A stretch of 45,738 nucleotides of DNA from an uncultured Mediterraneibacter sp. (GTDB lineage Bacteria; Bacillota; Clostridia; Lachnospirales; Lachnospiraceae), in NCBI GenBank assembly GCA_944383695.1, contig CALWQP010000024.1, forward strand, positions 1 to 45,738. Direction: 5' to 3'. Shown here piece after piece: positions 7,588-16,213 of this stretch (position 1 is the stretch's first letter; each line of letters starts with the position of its first letter). Below the pieces are notes generated by a model, which was given only the letters and a program-made list of their open reading frames with translations, ran no database searches and was not told where the DNA came from. A program made the position numbers and the translations under genes.

Positions 7588-8598
7588 ATGGAACAGTTAA
7601 GAATACCCGAAGGCTATTACTCTCCCCTTACGATTCGTGAGACGGAGGTTGCCATCAAAGAAGTAAAAGATCATTTTGAGCGGGCGCTTGCCAGGGCGCT
7701 GCATCTGACGCGCGTGTCAGCCCCGCTGTTTGTACGGCCGGAGTCCGGCTTAAATGACAATTTAAACGGTGTGGAGCGTCCGGTATCCTTTGGGATAAAA
7801 GAGCAGGGCGAAGCGCCTGCCGAGATCGTGCATTCTCTTGCAAAGTGGAAGAGATATGCTCTGAAGAGTTATGGGTTCCATTCCGGGGAAGGGCTCTATA
7901 CAGACATGAGCGCGATCCGCAGGGATGAGGACACGGATAATATCCATTCGATCTATGTGGACCAGTGGGACTGGGAGAAGGTCATCTCAAAAGAAGAGAG
8001 GAATATGGAGACGCTTGAATACACGGTCCGCAAGGTTTACAGCGCTCTGAAGGATACAGAGGACTATATATCAAGACGGTATAACTATATTGAGCCGCTG
8101 CTTCCGGATGACATCTTCTTTATCACGTCTCAGGAGCTGGAGGATATGTTCCCTGGCTGCACGCCCAAGGAACGTGAGAACCGGATGGCCAAAGAGAAGG
8201 GAGCTGTCTTTGTGTCCCAGATCGGCAAGGCGCTGGCATCCGGGGAGAAGCATGACGGACGTGCCCCGGATTACGATGACTGGGAATTAAACGGTGATAT
8301 CATCGTCTATTATCCGGTCCTGGATATGGCTCTGGAGCTGTCTTCTATGGGAATCCGCGTGGACGAGGAAGCTCTGCGGAGCCAGCTTAAGACCGCGGGC
8401 TGTGAGGAGCGCGCGGAGCTGCCTTTCCAGAAATCCCTGCTGAATGGCGAGCTGCCTTACACAGTGGGAGGGGGCATCGGACAGTCCCGCATCTGCATGT
8501 ACTATCTCAGGAAAGCCCACATCGGGGAAGTACAGTCTTCCCTCTGGCCGGAAGATGTGGCGGCAAGAGCAAAAGAGAGCGGGATCAACCTGCTGTAG
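7588..8598 (+). CDS. asnA: Aspartate--ammonia ligase (asparagine synthetase A)
   Basis: 336 residues, the normal AsnA length. It converts aspartate, ammonia and ATP to asparagine, AMP and PPi in the cytosol, using a class II aminoacyl-tRNA-synthetase-like fold. Diagnostic stretches include [23 protein letters not shown] read in pieces near residues 44-66, [19 protein letters not shown] near 93-111 and [10 protein letters not shown] near 124-133, plus the C-terminal [14 protein letters not shown] active-site motif. The ATG at 7588 follows AGAAGGGAG. The leader is too short and shows no T-box. A HAD hydrolase gene follows 43 bp downstream without a terminator, so the two are probably co-transcribed. 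Confidence 0.96.
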   Translation: MEQLRIPEGYYSPLTIRETEVAIKEVKDHFERALARALHLTRVSAPLFVRPESGLNDNLNGVERPVSFGIKEQGEAPAEIVHSLAKWKRYALKSYGFHSGEGLYTDMSAIRRDEDTDNIHSIYVDQWDWEKVISKEERNMETLEYTVRKVYSALKDTEDYISRRYNYIEPLLPDDIFFITSQELEDMFPGCTPKERENRMAKEKGAVFVSQIGKALASGEKHDGRAPDYDDWELNGDIIVYYPVLDMALELSSMGIRVDEEALRSQLKTAGCEERAELPFQKSLLNGELPYTVGGGIGQSRICMYYLRKAHIGEVQSSLWPEDVAARAKESGINLL

Positions 8599-8641
8599 GA
8601 GTCTTGGCAGGATGGCACATTTATAGTAAAGAGGAATTTTC

Positions 8642-9235
8642 ATGAATTACAAAAACGTGGTTTTTGATTTTGGGAATGTGATCGGAGGATTCGACGGCGG
8701 GTATATGCTGGAACAGTTCTGTGCGTCTGAAAAGGACCGCGCCCTTCTCGCCCCTGTCATCTTTGCCGGGTGGCAGGAGCTGGACAGAGGGACGATCGAT
8801 TATGATGAATATGTGGAAGAGATGGTTTCGTCTGTCCCGGCGCGCCTGGAAAATACGGTGCGCAGCTTTTTCCGCGGGTGGCCGGATCATATTACGCCGA
8901 TCCGGGAGACACAGGCGCTGATCGATGAGCTGTACCAAAAAGGGGTCCCGATATATCTTCTGTCCAATGCGCCGACTTATTTTGCGGAATGGGCGGCAGG
9001 ATGTGAAGTGCTCAAAAAGTTTAAGGGAATCGTATTTTCTGCTCCGTTGAAAATGGCGAAGCCCGATCCTGAAATCTACCGCTATCTTTTTGAGACATAT
9101 TCGCTGAAACCAGATGAATCGTTCTTTATCGATGACCTTCAGGCGAACGTTGAAGCAGGAAGAATGCTGGGAATGGAGGGCATCGTATATACAGGAAATA
9201 TCAGGAAAGTGAAAGCCGCCCTCGGCATGATCTGA
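8642..9235 (+). CDS. HAD-superfamily hydrolase (YihX-like)
   Basis: 197 residues. Motif I is FDFGNV with nucleophile D9; the usual second Asp is Gly, as in the YihX/HAD-IA variant group. Motif II is LLSNAP (Ser), motif III the Lys of KMAKPDPEIY, and motif IV FIDDLQANVEAG, with a helical cap between I and II. Relatives dephosphorylate small sugar phosphates in the cytosol; the substrate here is unknown. RBS GAGGAA precedes the ATG. It lies 43 bp after asnA and is followed by hairpins at 9241-9290. Confidence 0.85.
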   Translation: MNYKNVVFDFGNVIGGFDGGYMLEQFCASEKDRALLAPVIFAGWQELDRGTIDYDEYVEEMVSSVPARLENTVRSFFRGWPDHITPIRETQALIDELYQKGVPIYLLSNAPTYFAEWAAGCEVLKKFKGIVFSAPLKMAKPDPEIYRYLFETYSLKPDESFFIDDLQANVEAGRMLGMEGIVYTGNIRKVKAALGMI

Positions 9236-9240
9236 CACTG

Positions 9241-9290
9241 GCCCGGCGCAATGCCGGGCGGTGACGGACCACGCCGCTGAGGCGGCTTTT
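9241..9290 (+). terminator. Tandem hairpins after the asnA-HAD unit
   Basis: GCCCGGC/GCCGGGC (9241-9259) without a T-run is followed by GCCGC/GCGGC (9273-9286) and TTTT. The second is the likely rho-independent terminator. Confidence 0.55.
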
Positions 9291-9323
9291 ATATGCTTCG
9301 CGGCTGTCTTTACAGGCAGCAGG

Positions 9324-10037
9324 TCAGTCATTCGGCTTCATTTTTTCAGAGGCTTTGTCTGCGGTTTCGCTGACTTTGTCAGCAACTTTATGTGCCATTT
9401 CTTCAGCTTTGCCAGCAGCCCTCTGTGCCATTTCTTCAGCCTTGCCAGCAGCTTTCTGTGCCATCTCTTCAGCCTTGTCGGCAGCTTTGTCTAGGGCGTC
9501 TCCTGTCTTTTGGGCGGCTTTCCATGCCATGCTGCCCGCCTTCTTTGCCGCTTCTTCGGCTTTTTCTGCCATGTCGTCCACTTTGTCCGCAACTTTTTCT
9601 TTTACATTTCCATTGTCGGCGCAACCGTCCGCTGTTACTTCCCCTGCCTGCACTTCCTCTGCCTCTGCTTCATAAACAGGGACTTTTTCGCCGCAGTAAG
9701 GGCAGTATGTCATATCCTTTGACACCATTTTGCCGCAGCCTGCACACGCAGAAGAGCCGCGGATCTTTGCGATCTTTTTTTCATAGGCTTCGATCGAAGC
9801 CTCTCTGTCCCTGACCGCGTCGCACAGTGCCCTGGCGGATTCTTCAACTTCTTCGCCTGCTTTATATCTGTCATAGATGGTACGTCCGAGTTCCATCAGG
9901 TCCACTGCATTTCCTCTTGCGAGTCCTCGGATCTGTCCTTTGATCCTCTGGATCTCGATGGCGTCTCCTGCCTTGCTGGTGACAGTTTCGGCTGTTTCTC
10001 CAATACGTTTTCCCAGATCTTCAAAAAAATCTCTCAT
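9324..10037 (-). CDS. Zinc-ribbon protein with LEA-like 11-residue repeats
   Basis: 237 residues from the ATG at 10037, chosen because AAGGGAG is nine bases upstream; the ATG at 10046 is too close. The N-terminal half is helical. A zinc ribbon follows with C98-x2-C101 and C112-x2-C115 (CAGC...CPYC). The C-terminal ~95 residues are an Ala/Lys/Glu-rich helical array with an 11-residue period (AEEMAQKAAGK and variants), like group 3 LEA or apolipoprotein-type amphipathic helices. Function unknown; such tails may bind membranes or protect proteins in stress. It has its own promoter, divergent from the subtilase gene. Confidence 0.75.
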   Translation of the reverse strand: MRDFFEDLGKRIGETAETVTSKAGDAIEIQRIKGQIRGLARGNAVDLMELGRTIYDRYKAGEEVEESARALCDAVRDREASIEAYEKKIAKIRGSSACAGCGKMVSKDMTYCPYCGEKVPVYEAEAEEVQAGEVTADGCADNGNVKEKVADKVDDMAEKAEEAAKKAGSMAWKAAQKTGDALDKAADKAEEMAQKAAGKAEEMAQRAAGKAEEMAHKVADKVSETADKASEKMKPND

Positions 10038-10118
10038 CGTTATCATTCTCCCTTCTTCTTTCGTCCGTTTCGGACACATGGGACACCGGGAAAGATCCCG
10101 GTATGTCAGTTTATATTT

Positions 10119-10146
10119 ATTATACCCTATTAAACGGCGACTTCAA
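10119..10146 (-). promoter_or_regulatory. Promoter of the zinc-ribbon gene
   Basis: TTGAAG (10141-10146), 16-bp spacer and TATAAT (10119-10124) on the minus strand. Confidence 0.55.
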
Positions 10147-10277
10147 CATATCCGTGAGAAATTTATACTTTTTTAACTGTTTGTTTCTTTTTTGAAGGGC
10201 AGACTGGCGGAGGCGGTCCTGCATACTTTTTTCAGGCTTTTCATAGGATTGTTATAAATATTTTCAGGAGGTCTTTT

Positions 10278-11984
10278 ATGCCTGACCAAAGTGTATGCCG
10301 GGAACAGATATTGTCCGAGGATTACCGGGATTTCATCGGGAATCATGTACGTACGCCGTTTTTTGAGAGTATGCTGCAGGAAGAACGCTGCGTGCAGGAG
10401 GCAGGCTTTGACTACCGGTGCATTTATCTTCCGGCAGATCTGGCGGACCCCATCACGCTTTCAAGATACTCTTATAATTCCATACCGAAATGCTATGCGC
10501 CCCTCAGCATGGAAACGCTCAATCAGGCAGGCATCCTGCCTGTCCAGAACTATCCCACGCTCCAGCTCAAAGGGCAGGGGGTGCTGATCGGCTTTTTGGA
10601 CAGTGGGATTGATTATACAAGCGAGCTTTTCCGCAGGTTGGACGGCACAACGCGGATCGCCGCGATATGGGACCAGACGGTCCAGACCGGGACGCCTCCG
10701 GAGGGACTTGCCTATGGAAGTGAATTTACGGAGGAGATGATCAATGAGGCTCTGCGGTCAGAGACGCCTCTTGCGATCGTTCCGTCCACAGATGAGACCG
10801 GACACGGCACATACGCGGCAAGCCTGGCAGCCGGCTCTGCTGAACCCGGGCAGCAGTTTCTCGGCGCCGCTCCGGAAGCTGCCATCGCCGTGGTGAAGCT
10901 GAAGGGGGCGAAACAGTATCTCCGGGATTATTATTTCATCCCGGAGGCGGCGGTGTGCTATCAGGAAACGGACCTCATGCTCGGGCTGAGATATTTGAAT
11001 GACCTTGCGGATTCGCTGGGACTTCCCCTGGTCATGTGCATGACTGTGGGTTCCAGTATGGGCGGGCATATCGGCACCCTTCCCCTGCCCTTTCTGATCG
11101 ATGGATACAGCACCCGGGCAAACCGCATTTCCGTGATCGGAGTGGGGAATGAGGCGGACAAACGGCATCATTATTATAATGTAATAGAGAATGAGAGGGA
11201 CACAAAGACTGTGGAGCTGCGAGTGGGGGAAAATGTCACGGGCTTTTCACTGGAGCTGTGGACTGACATCCCGAATATCTTCTCTATTTCCATCATATCG
11301 CCTTCCGGGGAAAATACATCGCGCATCCCTTTCCGTGTGGGAGCGAGCGCGGAGCTTGATTTTCTGTTTGAGCGGACAAAGGTGACTGTGGACTACCGGC
11401 TTCTTGTGGAAAAGAGCAACTCCGAGCTGATTTTTTTCCGGTTTAATGCCCCTGCTCCCGGCATCTGGAAGCTTGTTGTTGAGCCCTTGTCCGTGAATGA
11501 CGGCCAGTTCCACATGTGGCTGCCTCTGACTGAGTTTTTGAGCGGGGAGGTCTATTTCCTTGAATCTGATCCCTACTATACGCTGACCAATCCGGCAAAC
11601 ACCGACAGCCCGGTGGTCGTCGCCTATTATGACGGAAACAGCGGCGGGGTGGCGCAGGCTTCGGGAAGAGGCTATACCCGCACACAGCGGAGGCGGCCGG
11701 ATATCGCAGCCCCCGGCATCAATGTCCTTGGCGCGCTTCCCGGCGGACGCTTCACCAAGCGGTCCGGCTCCTGCGCTGCCGCCGCCGTCACTGCCGGGGC
11801 CGTGTCGCTTATGCTGGAATGGCTCGTATATATCGAAGAAGTGCCGGGGGTGGATTCCTATCAGGTCAAAAGTCTGCTCATACTGGGGGCGGTACGCCCA
11901 AGGTCCATGGAATATCCCAACCGGGAATGGGGATATGGACAGCTGAACCTGTACAACACCTTTGAGACGATGAGACAGTTATGA
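10278..11984 (+). CDS. Subtilase-family (S8) protein with Ser-to-Cys active-site change
   Basis: 568 residues, no signal peptide, similar in layout to Csp-type clostridial subtilases: an N-terminal segment, then D108 (GFLDSGID), H176 (ETGHGTYAA), a long jelly-roll-like insertion (about 295-425), then the nucleophile region. That region reads RSGSCAAAAVTAG, so aligned with the canonical SGTSMAAPHVAG the catalytic Ser is Cys499 (TGC codon). The oxyanion-hole Asn of the GTN motif also appears replaced by Ser260 (VGSSMGGH). Asp and His are kept. It is either a cysteine-nucleophile variant or a pseudoprotease; C. difficile CspC and CspA are known subtilase pseudoproteases in germination. The gene is alone, 186 bp before the sigma-factor gene. 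RBS AGGAGG. Confidence 0.85.
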   Translation: MPDQSVCREQILSEDYRDFIGNHVRTPFFESMLQEERCVQEAGFDYRCIYLPADLADPITLSRYSYNSIPKCYAPLSMETLNQAGILPVQNYPTLQLKGQGVLIGFLDSGIDYTSELFRRLDGTTRIAAIWDQTVQTGTPPEGLAYGSEFTEEMINEALRSETPLAIVPSTDETGHGTYAASLAAGSAEPGQQFLGAAPEAAIAVVKLKGAKQYLRDYYFIPEAAVCYQETDLMLGLRYLNDLADSLGLPLVMCMTVGSSMGGHIGTLPLPFLIDGYSTRANRISVIGVGNEADKRHHYYNVIENERDTKTVELRVGENVTGFSLELWTDIPNIFSISIISPSGENTSRIPFRVGASAELDFLFERTKVTVDYRLLVEKSNSELIFFRFNAPAPGIWKLVVEPLSVNDGQFHMWLPLTEFLSGEVYFLESDPYYTLTNPANTDSPVVVAYYDGNSGGVAQASGRGYTRTQRRRPDIAAPGINVLGALPGGRFTKRSGSCAAAAVTAGAVSLMLEWLVYIEEVPGVDSYQVKSLLILGAVRPRSMEYPNREWGYGQLNLYNTFETMRQL

Positions 11985-12036
11985 GGAATGAGGGCGTTTA
12001 GGGGGCGATTTCTGCTTGACATTTCAGGAGGATCTC

Positions 12037-12080
12037 TTGCACAATGGCTTCATCAGAAAAAATATAGATTTTTTGTGCAA
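12037..12080. promoter_or_regulatory. Inverted repeat upstream of the ECF sigma gene
   Basis: TTGCACAA (12037-12044) and TTGTGCAA (12073-12080) are perfect 8-bp inverted repeats 28 bp apart, with A- and T-runs between them. It may be an operator or a leader hairpin. No clear -35/-10 pair was assigned here. Confidence 0.4.
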
Positions 12081-12170
12081 CAGTTTTATGTCCGAATGAC
12101 TCTAATATATATCTGAGAGAAATGGATATCCATATTTTGATGTCCGAGACAGCGCGGGAGGAGGGGGCGG

Positions 12171-12704
12171 ATGTACGATTATGAGAACAGCCCGGAGCCG
12201 GAGTTGATTCGCCGGGCGAAGCGGGGCGATGTAAAGGCATTTTCGCAGTTGTATGCGAGGATTTACAAAGACTTGTATAAATTTGCCCTGTATATGACAA
12301 GACACACACAGGATGCAGAGGACGCGGTAAGCGAAACGATTCTGTCAGCTTATGAGAATATTTCCAGTCTCCGGAAAGAAGATTCTTTCCGGAGCTGGAT
12401 GTTCACGATACTTAACAACCGGTGTAAGAGGATGCTGCGCACCGGGCGGAAGGAAACACTGCAGCAAGATGACGGCTTTCCGTCCGGAAGCAGGCAGGAA
12501 GGACATGAGCCTGATTACGCGCAGTGGCATGACGTTCGACGCGCATTTGGCGAGCTGGACGAGGAAGAGCGGATGATCGTGGCATTTTCCGTGTTTGGCG
12601 GATACCGCAGCGAGGAGATCGGGCAGATGCTGGATAAGAATGCCGCTACCGTGCGGTCGAAGAAATGCCGCGCGCTGGAGAAGATGCGGAGCGCGCTGAT
12701 CTGA
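12171..12704 (+). CDS. ECF-type RNA polymerase sigma factor
   Basis: 177 residues. Region 2 (about 10-80: FSQLYARIYKDLYKFALYM and DAEDAVSETILSAYENISSL) and region 4 (about 115-175: VFGGYRSEEIGQMLDKNAAT, VRSKKCRALEKM) are both present with a short linker, as in group IV sigma-70 factors. It directs RNA polymerase to a stress or envelope regulon. The start is fixed by GGGAGGAGGGGG just upstream. The gene 28 bp downstream encodes a membrane protein with a cytosolic N-terminus, a typical anti-sigma arrangement. It may be autoregulated, but the promoter is not clear. Confidence 0.92.
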   Translation: MYDYENSPEPELIRRAKRGDVKAFSQLYARIYKDLYKFALYMTRHTQDAEDAVSETILSAYENISSLRKEDSFRSWMFTILNNRCKRMLRTGRKETLQQDDGFPSGSRQEGHEPDYAQWHDVRRAFGELDEEERMIVAFSVFGGYRSEEIGQMLDKNAATVRSKKCRALEKMRSALI

Positions 12705-12732
12705 GTGAGGAACATGCAGGAGGTGGAAGGAT

Positions 12733-14811
12733 ATGGACAAAAATGAGAATAGAAACATAGATGAACGTGAGGCGGCAATGGAAGAAAAACTGCGGGACCT
12801 GACCGGTGACACACAGATCCCGCCTTCGCTGGAGCCGGGGGCAGTGGAAAAAATGCTGCAGGAGAAGAAAAAGGAGAAGGCAAAGAAATACCGCTGGCGT
12901 TACGCGGGAATCGCCGCGGCCGCATGTCTCTGTCTTGTGGTGGGAGTGACCGCCGCTGTGACGCAGCGTGCCGGAAGCTCCGGGGATCCGCATCTGTCGG
13001 GAAGCGCGCAGGCTGATGCGGACAGCGGGGAGACAGGCAGTTCTGACAGCGGGGGCATGAGCAGGATTGCATCTGCGAAAGACTATGACCAGATTTATGC
13101 GTACCTTCAGGCGAACCAGAAGCAGCTGGAAAAGCAGGCGAGAATGTACAGCGACGACGGAGCATCCGACACGATGGATCTTGCGGCGGCGAACAGCGCT
13201 TCCCAGGAGAGCACCGCGGATACTGGTTCATTTGGGAGCGCGGTGTCGCCTGATGAATCTGCGGGCAGCAGCACAGGCAGCGGCTATTCGGATACAAATG
13301 TCCGGGAAGAGGGCATTGGTGAGGCGGATATGGTCAAGACAGACGGAGAGAACCTGTATATCCTGAATGGGAAAAAGGTCGAGATCGTGAGTATTGCATC
13401 AGACGACATGCAGGAGCTTGCGGCAATTACGGTGGATGAGGACAGCTATATCCGCGAGCTGTATGTGGAGGGCAGCCGGCTGGCAGTGCTTTACACGCGG
13501 AGCGAATACACGAAAGAAGACGGATTTGAGATACGCAGCCGGGATTATACATGTACAGATGTGTATGATATCACGGATGCCTCTGCCCCTGTGAAACTGA
13601 ATACGATCACACAGAGCGGCTTCTACAATACGATGAGAGTGAAGGACGGATATGCCTATGTGCTCAGCAGTTTCCAGGTGGAGCAGGCGGCGCCGAGAGA
13701 TGATATCGGCGCCTATGTCCCATCGGTGCAGGGGAGTACGCTTGATGCTGACCGGATTTATATGCCGGAGAGCCAGATGGGGAGCGAGTATACCGTGATC
13801 ACGGCATTTTCCCTTGCAGAGCCCCAGGAACAGACAGACAGCAGGGCGGTATTCGGCAATGCAGGGCTTTGCTATGTGAGCGGAACCAGCATTTATGTGA
13901 CCGAAGCCTGCTATGATGAGGCGCAGGCGGATGTGACGCAGACCGCCATCCGAAAGGTGTCATACCAAGACGGGCAGCTCGAAGGGGTGGCGCAGGCCAA
14001 AGTAGACGGTACGCTCAATGACTCCTTCAGTATTGATGAATATAATGGGTATCTGCGTCTTGTGACAACGGTGGAATCAGGCAATATCGCCGTCCCGATC
14101 AATGGCTTATCCGCTGACAGCACAGAGGAAGAGGACGTGAGCACGAATTCCCTTTATGTGCTGGATGAAGCGCTTGAACTGACAGGCGAGATCACGGATC
14201 TGGCGAAGGATGAGCGGGTATACTCCGCGCGCTTCCTGGGAGATACCGGATACTTTGTCACATTCCGGCAGATAGATCCGCTGTTTTCCGTGGACCTCTC
14301 AAACCCGGCTGAGCCGAAGATCATCGGGGAATTGAAGATACCGGGATTTTCCGAATACCTGCATCCTTATGGAGAGGGGCAGCTCCTTGGCATTGGCATG
14401 GATGTGGATGAGGAAGGAGTGACCACGGAAGGCGTCAAACTGTCCATGTTCAATATCTCGGACCCTTCAAATGTCACGGAAGCGTCCAAGCTGGTCCTTG
14501 AAAACATGTACGGAACGGACGTGGCATACAATTATAAATCCGTGTTTGTGGATGTGGAGAAGAACCTGTTCGGCTTCCGTGCATATGGATCACAGTCGGA
14601 TGTATATTATATCTTTTCCTATGACGCGGCTGAAGGATTTAAAGAAGTGTTCTCACGAGAACAGACAGGGTACGGAGAGACCCGGGGACTGTACGCGGGA
14701 GAAAAATTCTACCTGATTGCAGGAAATACGATCGAGTCTTATACACTGGCAGGTTTTGAGAAGATTGATGATATCGTGCTGGGAAGTATCGAGCCGATAG
14801 CGATGGAATAA
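12733..14811 (+). CDS. Membrane-anchored beta-propeller protein, probable anti-sigma partner
   Basis: 692 residues. Residues 1-55 are a charged cytosolic segment, 57-77 a single membrane helix (GIAAAACLCLVVGVTAAV), 80-190 a Ser/Gly/Asp-rich flexible linker, and about 190-690 a C-terminal beta-propeller of the COG4880 / PF09826 type (start GIGEADMVKTDGENLYIL; repeated YVLSS, LYVLDE, GYFVTFR blades). It follows the ECF sigma gene by 28 bp with an AGGAGGTGG site. Inference: the short N-terminal segment binds the sigma factor and the external propeller senses an envelope or ligand signal. The segment lacks an obvious zinc-binding anti-sigma motif, so the pairing rests on gene order. Confidence 0.85.
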   Translation: MDKNENRNIDEREAAMEEKLRDLTGDTQIPPSLEPGAVEKMLQEKKKEKAKKYRWRYAGIAAAACLCLVVGVTAAVTQRAGSSGDPHLSGSAQADADSGETGSSDSGGMSRIASAKDYDQIYAYLQANQKQLEKQARMYSDDGASDTMDLAAANSASQESTADTGSFGSAVSPDESAGSSTGSGYSDTNVREEGIGEADMVKTDGENLYILNGKKVEIVSIASDDMQELAAITVDEDSYIRELYVEGSRLAVLYTRSEYTKEDGFEIRSRDYTCTDVYDITDASAPVKLNTITQSGFYNTMRVKDGYAYVLSSFQVEQAAPRDDIGAYVPSVQGSTLDADRIYMPESQMGSEYTVITAFSLAEPQEQTDSRAVFGNAGLCYVSGTSIYVTEACYDEAQADVTQTAIRKVSYQDGQLEGVAQAKVDGTLNDSFSIDEYNGYLRLVTTVESGNIAVPINGLSADSTEEEDVSTNSLYVLDEALELTGEITDLAKDERVYSARFLGDTGYFVTFRQIDPLFSVDLSNPAEPKIIGELKIPGFSEYLHPYGEGQLLGIGMDVDEEGVTTEGVKLSMFNISDPSNVTEASKLVLENMYGTDVAYNYKSVFVDVEKNLFGFRAYGSQSDVYYIFSYDAAEGFKEVFSREQTGYGETRGLYAGEKFYLIAGNTIESYTLAGFEKIDDIVLGSIEPIAME

Positions 14812-14828
14812 TGGGTAATCCGGGATCA

Positions 14829-14877
14829 GGCCCCTGTAGGGAAAGTTGTCAGAATATTCTTCCCTGCAGGGGCTTTG
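14829..14877 (+). terminator. Strong hairpin between convergent genes
   Basis: A 14-bp stem GCCCCTGTAGGGAA/TTCCCTGCAGGGGC (14830-14873) is followed by TTT. It ends the sigma/propeller operon and faces the gtr operon end. Confidence 0.7.
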
Positions 14878-14883
14878 CCCCTT

Positions 14884-15828
14884 TCAGAACCCGCCCTTTT
14901 TCTTTACGATATAGATCGGGCGCCGCTTGCTTTCTATATATTCTTTTGACATGTACTGCCCCAAGATGGACAGAAAGAGCATCTGAATCCCATTGAGCGC
15001 CAGGAGCAGGCAGATGAGCAGGGGCATCCCCTCCAGACCGTGTCCGGTCACCAGAGTGAAGACTCCGGTCAGCAGTGCCGCGAGGAGCAGGAGCGCGCCG
15101 ACTGTCCCGGCAAGTGTGGCGGGAGCGGTCGAGAAGGAGAGTATGCCATCCATGGCATAGCGGAACAGGGAGCGCAGGCTCCATTTTGTTTCTCCGGCAG
15201 TGCGCGCGACATTGTGGAAGGGAATCCATTTTGTCTCAAATCCTACGAAGGAAAAAATTCCTTTCATGTATCGGTTGTATTCTTTCAGCTCCAGGACAGA
15301 GTCTGTCATCGCGCGGTTCATCATGCGGAAATCGCCTTTGCCGTCGCCCATATCCAGGCGGCATACCCTGCCGATGACATGATAGAAAGACCGGGAAAGA
15401 AAGGTTCGCACAGGATTCTCGCCCGAGCGGTCTTCCCTCAGCCCGGCGCAGCAGTCATAGCCTTCTGTTTTTACTACGCGGTACATTTCTTTTAACAGCT
15501 CCGGCGGGTGCTGGAGATCCGCGTCCATGAATACGCAGTAATCGCCTGAGGCATTCTGAAGCCCTGCATACATTGCGGCCTCCTTGCCGAAATTCCGGGA
15601 AAAGGAGAGATACCTGCATCGGCTGTCTGCCATGGAGAAGCTTTCCAGCAGTTCCGGAGTGCGGTCCCGGCTGCCGTCATCCACAAAGATCAGTTCACAG
15701 TCAGCGCTCTCGATATCTTTTACTGCTTCTGACACTGCCTGGTAAAATGCAGGCAGCGCTTTTTCTTCATTATAACAGGGGACAATGATGCTGATCAGGT
15801 CCTTTCTGTTTTCTCTGAGTTTATTCAT
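14884..15828 (-). CDS. Family 2 glycosyltransferase, polyprenyl-phosphate sugar synthase (GtrB/DPM1-like)
   Basis: 314 residues from the ATG at 15828, preceded by AAGGAGG. The N-terminal GT-A domain has IIVPCYNEE, FVDDGSRD and DADLQHPPE (metal-binding DxD). Two membrane helices follow near the C-terminus (about 225-290: ATLAGTVGALLLLAALLTGV and GMPLLICLLLALNGIQMLFL), then the tail EYIESKRRPIYIVKKK typical of GtrB. These enzymes move a sugar from a nucleotide donor to undecaprenyl phosphate at the inner face of the membrane. The start overlaps the gtrA-like stop by 8 bp, so translation is probably coupled. Last gene of the three-gene unit. Confidence 0.9.
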   Translation of the reverse strand: MNKLRENRKDLISIIVPCYNEEKALPAFYQAVSEAVKDIESADCELIFVDDGSRDRTPELLESFSMADSRCRYLSFSRNFGKEAAMYAGLQNASGDYCVFMDADLQHPPELLKEMYRVVKTEGYDCCAGLREDRSGENPVRTFLSRSFYHVIGRVCRLDMGDGKGDFRMMNRAMTDSVLELKEYNRYMKGIFSFVGFETKWIPFHNVARTAGETKWSLRSLFRYAMDGILSFSTAPATLAGTVGALLLLAALLTGVFTLVTGHGLEGMPLLICLLLALNGIQMLFLSILGQYMSKEYIESKRRPIYIVKKKGGF

Positions 15829-16213
15829 GACAGGAGACCTCCTTTTTAAAAATTCCATATTTACAGAGAATGTAATTCCCCGCCACAGTGACAACGCTGA
15901 CAAACAGTTTCGCAGGGAAAGGGGAGACGCCCAGTGTATCGATGAGCATCCAGAGAAGAACGTTTTCCGTCAGCAGTGTGAGAAAACGCGCTCCTACAAA
16001 GGACGCCAGCTCAGTCATGACCCGGTTTCCTGAATGAAAGACCCAGCACCGGTTCAGGAGGTAGGCAGTAAGTACCGCGCCCGCCCAGGCGATGCTGTTG
16101 GAAGCCAGCCAGGGGAGATCCAGGAACAGAAATCCCGCGTACAGGAGATAGTTGACCCCGGTGGTTATGCCTCCGCTGATAAGGTAAGTGAGCAGTTCTT
16201 TGTTAAGTTTCAT
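15821..16213 (-). CDS. GtrA-like membrane protein (probable lipid-linked sugar flippase)
   Basis: 130 residues with four membrane helices, starting LLTYLISGGITTGVNYLLYA and containing the family signature NRCWVF near the middle. GtrA-family proteins are thought to flip undecaprenyl-phosphate sugars outward. The ATG overlaps the stop of the upstream yfhO-like gene (ATGA at 16210-16213), and its own end overlaps the GT2 start by 8 bp. Confidence 0.88.
   Translation of the reverse strand: MKLNKELLTYLISGGITTGVNYLLYAGFLFLDLPWLASNSIAWAGAVLTAYLLNRCWVFHSGNRVMTELASFVGARFLTLLTENVLLWMLIDTLGVSPFPAKLFVSVVTVAGNYILCKYGIFKKEVSCHE

Noticed and set aside
8621-9331. 236-codon minus-strand frame over the HAD gene
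   Set aside because: Antisense shadow of a clear HAD hydrolase with all motifs.
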